Below, one piece after another: positions 16,117 to 25,171 of a stretch of 64,000 bases of DNA. Made by a program: the position numbers and the translations under genes. The DNA comes from Selenomonadaceae bacterium. GTDB lineage: Bacteria; Bacillota; Negativicutes; Selenomonadales; Selenomonadaceae. How positions within the stretch are numbered: position 1 is the first letter of the stretch; every line of letters begins with the position of its first letter. The stretch is taken from assembly GCA_030523645.1 (NCBI GenBank), contig JAUNIB010000007.1, positions 34,104-98,103 on the forward strand, written 5' to 3'. A model generated the notes under the pieces. That model did not search any database. It was not told the origin of the DNA and saw only the letters and a list, made by a program, of their open reading frames with translations.

Positions 16117-17313
16117 ATGAAATTCGGCAAAAAAATGTTGAAAGCCATGAGCCTCCTGGCCGGTGCTGCTCTCATGGGCGCTGTCCTCACCGGTTGCGGT
16201 GGCGGCGGCGAGAAGAAAGCTGACAATGGTGCCAAGGCCGGCGGCGAAATCAAAATCGGCGCTAACTTTGAAATGACCGGTGGCGTAGCAAACTACGGCT
16301 CCGCAAACTTCAAGGGTTTGGACCTCGCCATTGAGGAAATCAACGCCAAGGGCGGTGTCCTCGGCAAGAAGATTGTCCTCGTAAAAGCAGATACCAAGTC
16401 TGATCCGGCTGAGGCTGCCAATGCTGCAACCAAGCTGATTTCTTCCGATAAAGTAAAGACCATCATTGGACCGGCTACCACCGGCGGCGTTATGGCTGAA
16501 ATCCAGATTGCCAACGATGCAAAGGTTCCTGTAATCGGACCTTCCGCTACCAGCCCGAAGGTAACCGTAGAGAACGGTCAGGTTAAGCCCTTCATCTTCC
16601 GCAGCTGCTTCATCGATCCGCTGCAGGGCGATGTAATGGCTACCTTCGCTGCCAAGACTCTGAAGGCCAAGACTGCTGTCATCTATGTTGACTCCAGCTC
16701 CGACTATTCCAAGAGCCTCGGCGATGTATTCAAGGAGAAGTTCGAGGCTGCCGGCGGCAAGATTGCCATGCAGGAAGCTTTCCTCCAGAAGGATCAGGAC
16801 TTCAAGGCTACCCTTACCAAGCTGAAGGGTGCAAATGCAGATGTTATCTTCGTTCCGGCTTACTATGAAGAAGTCGGCAAGATTGTAAAGCAGGCTCGTG
16901 AGCTGGGCATCACCTGCCCGATCCTCGGCACCGACGGCTGGGATGATACCAAGACCGTTGAGCTGGCCGGTAAGGACGCTCTCAACAACACCTACTTCTC
17001 CACTCACTACTCCGATCAGGATAAGGAAGTCCAGGGCTTCATCAACGCTTACAAGAAGAAGTACAACGAAGCTCCGAATGTATTCGCAGCTCTCGGCTAT
17101 GATGCCGGTATTCTCCTCGTAGACGCTATCAAGCGTGCCGGCAGCGATGATCCGGTCAAGATTACCAAGGCTCTCGAAGAGACCAAGGATTTGGCTGTAG
17201 GTACCGGTAAGATTACCATGGACAAGAACCACAATCCTATCAAGTCTGCTGTTATCCTCGAGTACAAGGACGGCAAGACTGTTCTGAAGGAAAAGATTAC
17301 CCCGAAAGCCTAA
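16117..17313 (+). CDS. livJ: Branched-chain amino acid ABC transporter, substrate-binding lipoprotein
   Basis: A 398-residue periplasmic-binding-type protein of the Leu/Ile/Val group. The N-terminus has a lipoprotein signal with lipobox LTGC at 24-27, then a Gly/Lys linker and the two-lobed receptor domain beginning IKIGANFEMTGG. It captures amino acids outside the membrane and delivers them to LivHM. ATG at 16117 follows GGAGGG; an earlier start would disrupt the signal peptide. It is separated from livH by 186 nt, so expression may be uncoupled in level. Exact substrate cannot be read from the sequence. Confidence 0.92.
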   Translation: MKFGKKMLKAMSLLAGAALMGAVLTGCGGGGEKKADNGAKAGGEIKIGANFEMTGGVANYGSANFKGLDLAIEEINAKGGVLGKKIVLVKADTKSDPAEAANAATKLISSDKVKTIIGPATTGGVMAEIQIANDAKVPVIGPSATSPKVTVENGQVKPFIFRSCFIDPLQGDVMATFAAKTLKAKTAVIYVDSSSDYSKSLGDVFKEKFEAAGGKIAMQEAFLQKDQDFKATLTKLKGANADVIFVPAYYEEVGKIVKQARELGITCPILGTDGWDDTKTVELAGKDALNNTYFSTHYSDQDKEVQGFINAYKKKYNEAPNVFAALGYDAGILLVDAIKRAGSDDPVKITKALEETKDLAVGTGKITMDKNHNPIKSAVILEYKDGKTVLKEKITPKA

Positions 17314-17499
17314 TGTGAACTTTTAGGGCGTAAGACAATTACAGACCCTTTACGATGGAGTAGGGGCGTGCCGTCGAGGTTAAACGGGCAGCATCAGCTG
17401 CTCCGCCTCAGCGGCCGCTCCTATATTCATGTCTTTAATGGATTAAATCAGTGTATTGCAATCATTGCATTATTTCCGCCACTTACGGAGTGACCTTTA

Positions 17500-18387
17500 A
17501 TGGATTTTTTTAATGTTTTTGTCCAGCAGATAATCAACGGCGTTTCGCTGGGCAGCATATACGCACTTATTGCCTTGGGCTATACTATGGTCTACGGCAT
17601 TATCAAGCTCATAAACTTTGCCCACGGCGATATATATATGGTAGGCGCCTATGTGAGCTTCTTCGCTGTCACTATGGCGAATATGTCCATCGTTCCGGCT
17701 CTGCTTATCTCAATGGTAGTTACGGCTCTGCTGGGTATGCTGGTAGAGCGTCTTGCTTATGCGCCGCTGCGTCATGCACCGCGCATTTCTGTACTTATCA
17801 CTGCTATCGGTATGTCCTTCCTTCTGGAGTACGGCAGTATGTATTTTGTTTCCCCGACTCCCCGTACTTTCCCGGAGGTAATGGGTAATCTTGCATACAA
17901 CATCGGCGGTTTTGTCATTAACGGACAGCAGCTGCTGATTTTTGCCATAACGATTATTCTCATGGTCGTGCTTACTTACGTCGTTCAGAAGACGAAGGTG
18001 GGCCAGGCAATGCGCGCCGTATCCTTCGATACCGAGACGGCACAGCTCATGGGTATTAATGCCAACCGCATCATCAACTTCACCTTCGGTATCGGCTCCG
18101 CTCTGGCAGCAGCCGGCGGTGTACTGGTAGGCGTATACTACAACAGCATCGACCCGCTCATGGGCATTATGCCGGGTCTGAAGGCATTCGTTGCCGCTGT
18201 ATTCGGCGGTATCGGCAGCATTCCCGGTGCTATGGCCGGCGGTATTATGCTTGGTGTTATCGAGGCGCTGGTTTCCGGCTTTATCTCGTCCACATTCCGT
18301 GATGCGGCAGCCTTCGCCATTCTCATTCTCGTCCTGTTATTCAGACCCTCGGGCATCTTCGGCAAAGCTGTCCGGGAGAAAGTGTGA
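17500..18387 (+). CDS. livH: Branched-chain amino acid ABC transporter permease LivH
   Basis: A 295-residue integral membrane permease with about eight hydrophobic segments. The signature GLSLGSIYALIALGYTMVYG-like N-terminus and GGIGSIPGAMAGG near 230-245 identify the LivH branch. It forms the channel with LivM. ATG at 17500 follows ACGGAGTGACC. It starts the tight livHMGF run: gap of 9 nt to livM. Confidence 0.93.
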   Translation: MDFFNVFVQQIINGVSLGSIYALIALGYTMVYGIIKLINFAHGDIYMVGAYVSFFAVTMANMSIVPALLISMVVTALLGMLVERLAYAPLRHAPRISVLITAIGMSFLLEYGSMYFVSPTPRTFPEVMGNLAYNIGGFVINGQQLLIFAITIILMVVLTYVVQKTKVGQAMRAVSFDTETAQLMGINANRIINFTFGIGSALAAAGGVLVGVYYNSIDPLMGIMPGLKAFVAAVFGGIGSIPGAMAGGIMLGVIEALVSGFISSTFRDAAAFAILILVLLFRPSGIFGKAVREKV

Positions 18388-18396
18388 GGTGTCATC

Positions 18397-19395
18397 GTGA
18401 TTGAACGCAGAACCGATGCCCTCCTGGCAGTAGTAGGGCTTGTATTATTCGCAATCATCTACGGTCTGATTGAAGCAGATGTAATCGGCCCCTTCTGGAA
18501 ACTCAATATCATCATCATCTGCATCAATGTCATCATGTCCGTGAGCCTGAATCTTATTAACGGCTACACCGGACAGTTCTCTCTCGGTCATGCCGGTTTT
18601 ATGGCCGTTGGTGCTTATGTTTCCGTCGTCCTCACGGCGAAGCTGCACCTGCCCTTTGCCGTAGCAATTCTCGTGGCTGCCGTGGCGGCCGGATTTGTCG
18701 GCTTCCTTATCGGTATACCGACGCTGCGGCTCAACGGTGACTATCTGGCAATCGCTACGCTGGGTCTCTGCGAAATTATCCGCATCGTCATTATGAACAT
18801 CAATTATGTCGGCGGTGCCGCAGGCTTCACCGGCATACCGCACCATACGACATTTACATGGGCATTCCTGGTCATGCTGGCCACCCTGTTCTTCGTCAAG
18901 AATTTTGTAAACTCTGCCCACGGCCGTGCCTGTATCGCAATCCGTGAGAACGAGATTGCCGCAGAGGCAATGGGCGTAAAGATTGTAAATTACAAAGTGC
19001 TGGCCTTCACTCTCGGCGCTGCCTTTGCCGGTGTTGCCGGTGCATTGTTTGCCCACAGCTTCTACATCCTCATGCCCGGTACCTTCAGCTTCCTCCAGTC
19101 CTTCAATTACCTCATCATGGTAGTTCTCGGCGGTCTTGGCTCCATTACCGGTTCCATTGCCGGTGCTTTCGTAGTTACCGGTATCTCCGCTGCCCTTGCC
19201 GGTGTGCCGGAGTTCCGCATGATTATCTACTCCATCATCCTCATTCTTCTGATGTTCTATCGTCCGCAGGGTCTCTTTGGCTATGTGGAGATTACGAACC
19301 TGCCGATCTTCCGGTATCTGAAGAATATGTCCCCCGAAGCAAAGCGTGCAATGGGTATCGATGGGGAGGACAAAGGTAAAGGAGGCGAGGCATAA
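18397..19395 (+). CDS. livM: Branched-chain amino acid ABC transporter permease LivM
   Basis: A 332-residue permease, partner of LivH, with about nine to ten hydrophobic segments. Family motifs include LINGYTGQFSLGHAGFMAVG near 49-68 and GGLGSITGSIAGA near 245-257. It starts with GTG at 18397 preceded by GTGAGGTG. The stop overlaps the livG start by one base, which indicates translational coupling. Confidence 0.93.
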   Translation: MIERRTDALLAVVGLVLFAIIYGLIEADVIGPFWKLNIIIICINVIMSVSLNLINGYTGQFSLGHAGFMAVGAYVSVVLTAKLHLPFAVAILVAAVAAGFVGFLIGIPTLRLNGDYLAIATLGLCEIIRIVIMNINYVGGAAGFTGIPHHTTFTWAFLVMLATLFFVKNFVNSAHGRACIAIRENEIAAEAMGVKIVNYKVLAFTLGAAFAGVAGALFAHSFYILMPGTFSFLQSFNYLIMVVLGGLGSITGSIAGAFVVTGISAALAGVPEFRMIIYSIILILLMFYRPQGLFGYVEITNLPIFRYLKNMSPEAKRAMGIDGEDKGKGGEA

Positions 19396-20165
19396 TGGCA
19401 GAATCAATTTTGAAATGCAGCAATGTCTCAATCGTCTTTGGCGGCCTCACTGCTGTTGATGACTTCAATATGTATATAAACGATGGGGAACTCATCGGCC
19501 TCATCGGCCCAAACGGTGCCGGAAAAACTACAGCCTTCAACCTGCTGACCGGCGTATATGCGCCCACCAGCGGAAAGATTGAATTCTGCGGTGAGAATGT
19601 TACCGGCATGAAGCCCTCCGAGATAACAGCCCGCGGTATGGCCCGTACCTTCCAGAACATCCGCCTGTTCTCCGAGCTCTCCGTATTGGACAATGTAAAA
19701 ATCGCCTTCCATAAGCATATCCGCTACAATCTGCTGGAAGCAGCTCTGCGTATCGGCCGCTACATGGAAGATGAAATAAGGACGGATATCGAGGCACACA
19801 AGCTGCTGAAGATATTCGGTCTTGATGAACTGGCTAATGAAACGGCGAAAAATCTTCCTTACGGTGCCCAGCGTCGTCTGGAGATTGCCCGCGCTCTGGC
19901 TACTGGGCCGAAGCTCCTGCTGCTGGATGAGCCGGCTGCCGGTATGAATCCGCAGGAAACACAGGACCTGATGAATCTTATTGCTTGGCTGCGGAAGGAA
20001 TTCAAGATTACCATTCTCCTTATCGAGCATGATATGAGTCTTGTAATGGGAATCTGCGAGCGTATCTATGTGCTTGAGTACGGCAAGACCATCGCCATGG
20101 GCGGACCGGCTGAAATTCAGAGGAATCCCCATGTCATCAGAGCATATCTTGGAGGTGACGACTGA
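19395..20165 (+). CDS. livG: Branched-chain amino acid ABC transporter ATPase LivG
   Basis: A 256-residue ABC ATPase. Walker A GPNGAGKTT is at 38-46, the signature region is the LivG-type PYGAQRRLEIARAL near 155-168 in place of LSGGQ, and Walker B LLLLDEPAAGMNP follows. It powers transport with LivF. ATG overlaps the livM stop, and its own stop overlaps the livF start. Confidence 0.94.
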   Translation: MAESILKCSNVSIVFGGLTAVDDFNMYINDGELIGLIGPNGAGKTTAFNLLTGVYAPTSGKIEFCGENVTGMKPSEITARGMARTFQNIRLFSELSVLDNVKIAFHKHIRYNLLEAALRIGRYMEDEIRTDIEAHKLLKIFGLDELANETAKNLPYGAQRRLEIARALATGPKLLLLDEPAAGMNPQETQDLMNLIAWLRKEFKITILLIEHDMSLVMGICERIYVLEYGKTIAMGGPAEIQRNPHVIRAYLGGDD

Positions 20166-20878
20166 TGGCCGCTATGCTGGAAATGAAGGATGTAAATGTC
20201 TTTTACGGCAACATCCATGCAATACAGGATGTCAATCTCACTGTTAATCAGGGAGAGGTTGTTACCCTTATCGGAGCCAACGGCGCCGGAAAGTCGACTA
20301 CCCTGAGAACAATATCCGGACTGCTGAAGCCCAAGAGCGGTGAAATAACCTTCGAGGGACAGGCAATCGGCGGACGGCCGGCGCAGGAAATCGTCAAGGC
20401 CGGTATCAGTCAGGTACCGGAGGGCCGTCGTATATTTGCAAACATGACAGTTCTGGAAAATCTGGAGCTGGGTGCATATACAAGAACCGACAAGGACGGT
20501 ATTGCCGCCGACATGGAAGTAATATTTGGCCGCTTCCCCCGTCTGAAGGAGCGTCTCCAGCAGGAGGCGGGTACCCTTTCCGGCGGCGAGCAGCAGATGC
20601 TGGCTATGGGCAGAGCGCTCATGAGCCGTCCGAAGCTCCTGCTGCTGGATGAGCCCTCCATGGGTCTTGCGCCTATCCTTATAAAGGAAATATTCTCCAT
20701 TATTTCTGATATTAATGCTGCCGGTACCACTATCCTGCTGGTAGAGCAGAATGCAAACATGGCTTTGAAGGTTGCCCATCGGGCTTATGTACTGGAGACG
20801 GGCCGTATTACCATTTCCGGTGATGCCGATGAGCTGGCCTCCAGTGAAGCTATCCGCAAAGCATATCTTGGCGGCTGA
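20165..20878 (+). CDS. livF: Branched-chain amino acid ABC transporter ATPase LivF
   Basis: A 237-residue ABC ATPase, second nucleotide-binding subunit. Walker A GANGAGKST is at 37-45, signature LSGGEQQMLAMGRAL near 138-152, Walker B LLLLDEPSMGLAP next. The ATG at 20165 shares a base with the livG stop. It ends the operon; no strong terminator was seen, only a T-rich stretch before the tRNA promoter. Confidence 0.94.
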   Translation: MAAMLEMKDVNVFYGNIHAIQDVNLTVNQGEVVTLIGANGAGKSTTLRTISGLLKPKSGEITFEGQAIGGRPAQEIVKAGISQVPEGRRIFANMTVLENLELGAYTRTDKDGIAADMEVIFGRFPRLKERLQQEAGTLSGGEQQMLAMGRALMSRPKLLLLDEPSMGLAPILIKEIFSIISDINAAGTTILLVEQNANMALKVAHRAYVLETGRITISGDADELASSEAIRKAYLGG

Positions 20879-20921
20879 GGAAAATTTTTCAGAAAATTTC
20901 AATTTTTTTCAAAATACCCCT

Positions 20922-20950
20922 TTACAAATAAAATCCGTTATGGTAATATC
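20922..20950 (+). promoter_or_regulatory. Promoter for the tRNA cluster
   Basis: TTTACA (about 20922-20927) and TAATAT (about 20944-20949) are 16-17 nt apart, 40 nt before tRNA-fMet in an otherwise featureless AT-rich spacer. Confidence 0.55.
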
Positions 20951-20987
20951 TGTATCTGTCAGTCGGACATGACGACAGACAAGACAT

Positions 20988-21063
<76 letters not shown>

Positions 21064-21100
21064 AGATATAAACAGCATCGGTCAGCTGTTTGTATATAGT

Positions 21101-21186
<86 letters not shown>

Positions 21187-21190
21187 TTAT

Positions 21191-21266
21191 GCTGATGTAG
21201 CTCAGTCGGTAGAGCGTATCCTTGGTAAGGATAAGGTCACCAGTTCAATTCTGGTCATCAGCTCCA
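21191..21266 (+). tRNA. tRNA-Thr (anticodon GGT)
   Basis: Acceptor GCTGATG pairs with CATCAGC, the stem TATCC/GGATA holds loop TTGGTAA giving GGT, T arm CCAGTTCAATTCTGG, encoded CCA. Confidence 0.94.
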
Positions 21267-21273
21267 TTTTTTT

Positions 21274-21350
21274 GGCGGCGTAGCTCAGCTGGCTAGAGCA
21301 TTCGGTTCATACCCGGAGTGTCAAGAGTTCGAATCTCCTCGCCGCCACCA
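21274..21350 (+). tRNA. Elongator tRNA-Met (anticodon CAT)
   Basis: Acceptor GGCGGCG pairs with CGCCGCC, so there is no initiator-type mismatch; the loop carries CAT and CCA is encoded. Confidence 0.93.
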
Positions 21351-21354
21351 TTTG

Positions 21355-21381
21355 TAAAAAACCCCTTTCAAAGGGGTTTTC
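21355..21381 (+). terminator. Terminator of the tRNA cluster
   Basis: AACCCCTTT pairs with AAAGGGGTT over a very short loop and is followed by T residues. Confidence 0.85.
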
Positions 21382-21399
21382 TTTATGTCATAAAGCAGA

Positions 21400-21563
21400 A
21401 TCATCAATGAGCTTGCTCAACCTCATTGATGGCGTGCTCCTCTCTAACAGCCGCAAAAAATTTGCGGCCGTTATTGACATGCTTTAATGATTATGATAGA
21501 TTATATAGTGCCGTTTTGCCCCTGTGACAAATGGCTGAATCTGAGAAGAAGGAGTGTATCGGC
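21400..21563 (+). promoter_or_regulatory. Leader and promoter region of the rpmG-secE-nusG operon
   Basis: Two hairpins are visible: ATCAATGAG with CTCATTGAT (about 21404-21437) and GCCGCAAA with TTTGCGGC (about 21451-21470). The second abuts TTGACA at about 21475-21480, a good -35 box; the best -10 is TAGATT 17 nt on. The role of the hairpins is unknown. Confidence 0.5.
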
Positions 21564-21713
21564 ATGCGCACTAACATCACGTTGGCTTGCTCTGAGTGCA
21601 AGAACCGCAACTACCGCACCAACAAGAACAAGAAGAACGATCCTGATCGTATCGAGCTCACTAAGTATTGCAAGTTCTGCAAGAAGCATACGGCCCACAA
21701 GGAAACGAAGTGA
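21564..21713 (+). CDS. rpmG: 50S ribosomal protein L33
   Basis: A 49-residue ribosomal protein with two CxxC pairs at Cys9/Cys12 and Cys36/Cys39, so it is the zinc-binding (C+) form. ATG at 21564 begins MRTNITLAC, the family start; GAAGGAG lies upstream. It leads rpmG-secE-nusG, the usual Firmicute order after a tRNA cluster. Confidence 0.95.
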   Translation: MRTNITLACSECKNRNYRTNKNKKNDPDRIELTKYCKFCKKHTAHKETK

Positions 21714-21746
21714 TTCCGGCGCGTCGGTTGCGGGGATGTGAACGAT

Positions 21747-21986
21747 ATGGCAGAAGATAAAGCGAAAGCAAACGCTAAAGCAGCAGTTCCTACGTCTTCG
21801 TCCGGTTTCAACCCCATCACATTTATGGGCGAGGTAAACACCGAGATGAAAAAGGTATCCTGGCCAAACCGCCGGGAGCTTGTGTCCTACACTCTTGTTG
21901 TAGGGCTGGCTACCTTTATCGTCTGTGTTCTGGTGTGGGCCTGTGACGCATTTTTCGCGTGCCTTTTTGAGCTTTTGTTGAAATAG
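21747..21986 (+). CDS. secE: Preprotein translocase subunit SecE
   Basis: A 79-residue single-spanning membrane protein that stabilises SecY in the translocon. The family motif VNTEMKKVSWPNRREL is at about 31-46, followed by one transmembrane segment (about 48-70). An alternative GTG start 9 nt upstream is possible; ATG at 21747 has GGGG 11 nt before it. The N-terminal 25 residues are Ala/Lys rich and disordered-looking. Confidence 0.92.
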   Translation: MAEDKAKANAKAAVPTSSSGFNPITFMGEVNTEMKKVSWPNRRELVSYTLVVGLATFIVCVLVWACDAFFACLFELLLK

Positions 21987-22027
21987 CGCGGGGAGGTGTG
22001 GGGATGCCGGTCATCCCCGGATAGATC

Positions 22028-22630
22028 ATGGAACAAGAAAAAGATTTGGAAGTCAAAGAAGCAGCGGCAGCTCACATGGATGATTGTGAGCCCGAGAACG
22101 AGCGTCATTGGTATGTAATTCATACTGCTACCGGTTACGAGAACAAGGTCAAGAACGACCTTGAGCGCAAGGTTCGCTCCATGGGCCTTGAAGCACAGAT
22201 TTTCAATGTAATCGTGCCGCTGGAAAAGGAAATCGTCATCAGGAACGGCAAAGAGCATACAGTAGAGCGCAAGCTCTTCCCAGGCTATGTTCTGGTAGAG
22301 ATGCTCATGAACGGCTTTTCCTGGTATGTCGTCCGCAATACCCCGGGCGTTACCCGCTTCGTAGGACCCGACGGCACCAAGCCGAGTCCTTTGACAAGGT
22401 CCGAGGTAGAAAGCATATTAAAGGCAACTCAGGCAGAAGCCAAAGTCACCTTTGATATACAGGTAACGGAAGGCGAAGGCGTTCGCGTCATCAAAGGCTC
22501 GTATGAAAACTATACGGGCACCGTGGTGGCTATCGACCGTGAGAATGGCCGCGTTACCATCGTCACCCAGGTAATGGATGGCAGGGATGTCCGGGTAGAA
22601 CTGGGCGTCGATGAAATAGAGGCTCTCTGA
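22028..22630 (+). CDS. nusG: Transcription termination/antitermination factor NusG
   Basis: A 200-residue elongation factor that joins RNA polymerase to Rho or the ribosome. The NGN domain begins RHWYVIHTATGYENKVK near 21-37, and the KOW domain has EGEGVRVIKGSYENYTGTV near 144-162. The likely Shine-Dalgarno (GGGGAGGTG, 21990-21998) is 29 nt from the ATG, with a hairpin (22000-22018) between them that would shorten the distance. Confidence 0.95.
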   Translation: MEQEKDLEVKEAAAAHMDDCEPENERHWYVIHTATGYENKVKNDLERKVRSMGLEAQIFNVIVPLEKEIVIRNGKEHTVERKLFPGYVLVEMLMNGFSWYVVRNTPGVTRFVGPDGTKPSPLTRSEVESILKATQAEAKVTFDIQVTEGEGVRVIKGSYENYTGTVVAIDRENGRVTIVTQVMDGRDVRVELGVDEIEAL

Positions 22631-22669
22631 TAAAAGGGAAGCTTCAGTACCCAAGGAGGTGAAATTAGA

Positions 22670-23098
22670 ATGGCAGCAAAGAAGGTTACTAAAGTTGTAA
22701 AACTGCAGGTCCTGGCAGGCAAGGCTACTCCGGCTCCTCCGGTAGGTCCGGCTCTGGGTCAGGCTGGTGTCAACATCATGGAGTTTGTTAAGCAGTTCAA
22801 TGACCGCACAGCTCAGCAGGTTGGCCTCGTCATCCCGGTAGTTATTTCTGTCTATGAAGACCGTTCCTTCACTTTCATCACCAAGACTCCGCCGGCACCG
22901 GTCCTCCTGAAGAAGGCCGCTGGTATCGAGACTGCCTCCGGTGAACCCAACAAGAAGAAGGTTGCAAAACTGCCCCGTGCAAAGGCAAAGGAAATTGCCG
23001 AGCTCAAGATGCCGGATCTCAACGCATCCGATATCGAAGCCGCTACCCGCATGATCGAGGGTACCGCACGCAGCATGGGCATCGACATCGTCGACTAA
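22670..23098 (+). CDS. rplK: 50S ribosomal protein L11
   Basis: A 142-residue ribosomal protein of the GTPase-associated centre. N-terminal [20 protein letters not shown] (about 9-28) and the C-terminal RNA-binding domain are complete. ATG at 22670 follows AAGGAGGTG. It is followed after 62 nt by rplA. Confidence 0.96.
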   Translation: MAAKKVTKVVKLQVLAGKATPAPPVGPALGQAGVNIMEFVKQFNDRTAQQVGLVIPVVISVYEDRSFTFITKTPPAPVLLKKAAGIETASGEPNKKKVAKLPRAKAKEIAELKMPDLNASDIEAATRMIEGTARSMGIDIVD

Positions 23099-23160
23099 GA
23101 TGGAGTCGAATGTCGTGGGAGGGAAATCCCGTTTGACCACGAAAGGAGAAACACAAACAA

Positions 23161-23847
23161 ATGGCAAAACACGGTAAGAAGTACCAGGACGCCGCAAAGC
23201 TCATCGAGGAAGGCAAGGCTTATGCTCCTGCCGAAGCTATGGAGCTTGTAAAGAAGACTGCGACGGCTAAGTTCGATGAGACCATCGAGCTCCATGTTCG
23301 TCTCGGCGTCGATCCGAAGTATGCTGATCAGCAGGTCCGTGGCGCAGTTGTACTGCCCAATGGCACCGGCAAGACCAAGCGAGTTCTCGTCTTTGCAAAG
23401 GGCGACAAGGTTGCCGAAGCAGAGGCTGCAGGTGCTGACTATGTAGGCGCTGAAGAGCTCGTAACCAAGATTCAGGGTGGTTGGTTCGATTTTGATGTGG
23501 CTGTAGCTACTCCCAACATGATGGGCGTTGTCGGCCGCCTCGGTAAGGTTCTCGGTCCTCGCGGCCTGATGCCGAACCCGAAGCTGGGCACTGTCACCAT
23601 GGACCTCACTAAGGCCATCGCTGAAATCAAAGCCGGTAAGGTCGAGTACCGTACCGACAAGCAGGGTAATGTCCATGTTCCTATCGGTAAGGCTTCCTTC
23701 GAGGGCGAGAAGCTCCTCCAGAACTACCAGACCATCATGGATACCCTTATTAAGGCTAAACCTGTAGCTGCAAAGGGACAGTATGTAAAGAGCGTAACCG
23801 TGGTTTCCACCATGGGCCCGGCTGTCGATGTAGCTGCTCAGGGCTGA
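23161..23847 (+). CDS. rplA: 50S ribosomal protein L1
   Basis: A 228-residue L1 stalk protein. Conserved segments include [20 protein letters not shown] near 38-57 and [15 protein letters not shown] near 137-151. ATG at 23161 follows AAAGGAGAAA. The L10 leader follows directly. Confidence 0.96.
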   Translation: MAKHGKKYQDAAKLIEEGKAYAPAEAMELVKKTATAKFDETIELHVRLGVDPKYADQQVRGAVVLPNGTGKTKRVLVFAKGDKVAEAEAAGADYVGAEELVTKIQGGWFDFDVAVATPNMMGVVGRLGKVLGPRGLMPNPKLGTVTMDLTKAIAEIKAGKVEYRTDKQGNVHVPIGKASFEGEKLLQNYQTIMDTLIKAKPVAAKGQYVKSVTVVSTMGPAVDVAAQG

Positions 23848-23867
23848 TAAAACGGCCTTCACTAATT

Positions 23868-24005
23868 TTGCAAATAGCATAGGTTCGCGGCTGTAGACAG
23901 CTGGCATGCAGAAGCATTTAATGGGTTTATCCCACCCGCCGAGGTCGGAACGCCTGTCAAGATAAATTGACGGCCTCCGACATACAGTCGGAGGCCGTTT
24001 TCTAC
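23868..24005 (+). ncRNA. L10 leader (rplJ autoregulatory RNA)
   Basis: The rplA-rplJ spacer holds a structured leader ending in a strong terminator, the position and layout of the L10 leader. It lets L10(L12)4 bind its own mRNA and repress rplJL. Identification rests on position, the GGGTTTATCCC region and the terminator rather than a covariance search. Confidence 0.7.
23969..24002 (+). terminator. Attenuator in the L10 leader
   Basis: GACGGCCTCCGA pairs with TCGGAGGCCGT(T) across CATACAG, then TTTTCT. It divides rplKA from rplJL transcription. Confidence 0.8.
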
Positions 24006-24030
24006 GAATTTGTCGAGAGGAGGTGTTTTC

Positions 24031-24579
24031 ATGGGAGTAACGAAAGAGAAAGAACTCAAAGTTGCCGCTCTCAAGGAAGCGATGACTACTGCACAGGGTG
24101 TAGTTTTCACGACGTACAAGGGGCTGACGGTGCTCGAGGACACTCAGCTGCGTCGCGAGCTTCGCGCTGCCGGCGTCACCTACAAGGTTGTTAAAAATAC
24201 GCTGACTGCTATCGCAGCCAAGGAGGCAGGTCTTGACGACCTCACTCCGAGCCTCAATGGCACTACCGCTATGGCATACTCTCTTACTGATGCTGTAGCT
24301 CCGGCCAAGGTTATTTCTGAGTTCGTCAAGAAGAACAAGCTGGACAAGGACGAGAAGCTCGTCGTTAAGGCTGGTATCGTTGATGGTACCGTAATCGATG
24401 CAAAGGGTGTTGCTGCTCTGGCAGATCTGCCGAGCCGCGAGGTCCTCATCGCAAAGCTGCTCGGTTCTATGCAGGCTCCGATCAGCGGAACTGTCAGCTG
24501 CCTGTCCGGCATTATCCGCAACGCCGTCTATGTGCTTGAGGCTATCCGCAAGCAGAAGGAAGGTCAGGGCGCTGCCTAA
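24031..24579 (+). CDS. rplJ: 50S ribosomal protein L10
   Basis: A 182-residue stalk base protein that anchors L7/L12 dimers. The start at 24031 has AGGAGGTG 5 nt or so upstream; an in-frame ATG-like codon at 24010 would overlap this site. The body contains VVFTTYKGLTVLEDTQLRRE near 27-46, and the C-terminal helix for L12 binding. Confidence 0.95.
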   Translation: MGVTKEKELKVAALKEAMTTAQGVVFTTYKGLTVLEDTQLRRELRAAGVTYKVVKNTLTAIAAKEAGLDDLTPSLNGTTAMAYSLTDAVAPAKVISEFVKKNKLDKDEKLVVKAGIVDGTVIDAKGVAALADLPSREVLIAKLLGSMQAPISGTVSCLSGIIRNAVYVLEAIRKQKEGQGAA

Positions 24580-24641
24580 TATGAGGCGACAGATTGTCGC
24601 ATAGATTTTAAGAAAAACAAAACTTTATGGAGGGTTTTACA

Positions 24642-25010
24642 ATGACTAAAGAAGAATTCATTTCTGCTGTTGAAAGCATGACTGTTCTTGAGCTTGCTGA
24701 GCTCGTTAAGGCTATGGAAGAGAAGTTCGGCGTTAGCGCTGCTGCTCCGGTTGCTGTTGCTGCCGCTGCTGCTCCGGCTGCTGCTGCTGAAGAAGAGAAG
24801 ACCGAGTTCGACGTAATCCTTGCCAACGCTGGCGCTCAGAAGATTGGCGTTATCAAGGTTGTTCGCGAGATCACCGGTCTCGGCCTGAAGGAAGCTAAGG
24901 CTCTCGTTGATGGCGCTCCGGCTCCGGTTAAGGAGAAGGTTGCCAAGGCTGATGCTGAAGCTATGAAGGCTAAGCTCGAAGAGGCCGGCGCTACTGTTGA
25001 GGTTAAGTAA
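24642..25010 (+). CDS. rplL: 50S ribosomal protein L7/L12
   Basis: A 122-residue stalk protein with an N-terminal dimerisation helix, an Ala/Pro-rich hinge (about 36-54), and a C-terminal domain with [20 protein letters not shown] near 56-75. It recruits translation factors. The ATG at 24642 follows GGAGGG. A terminator comes next; rpoB is not downstream. Confidence 0.96.
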   Translation: MTKEEFISAVESMTVLELAELVKAMEEKFGVSAAAPVAVAAAAAPAAAAEEEKTEFDVILANAGAQKIGVIKVVREITGLGLKEAKALVDGAPAPVKEKVAKADAEAMKAKLEEAGATVEVK

Positions 25011-25059
25011 TTTAATTACTCAACATTTTTACCACGATTCCAAAAACACAGCAAAAATT

Positions 25060-25096
25060 TCCCGGTACATTACTTATGTACCGGGATTTTTTATTG
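25060..25096 (+). terminator. Terminator after rplL
   Basis: TCCCGGTACA pairs with TGTACCGGGA around TTACTTA, followed by TTTTTT. Confidence 0.9.
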
Positions 25097-25171
25097 CGAA
25101 AAGGGTTATTCTGTGGTATGCTATCGTATGCCGTAAGAATATTATGATTTGTAATCTAGGAGGCAATTTTA

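Noticed and set aside
17314..17499. Separate gene or riboswitch between livJ and livH
   Set aside because: Only weak inverted repeats (GCAGC-ATCA-GCTGC; TAGGGGCG/CGCTCCTA) and no ORF; left as an intercistronic spacer.
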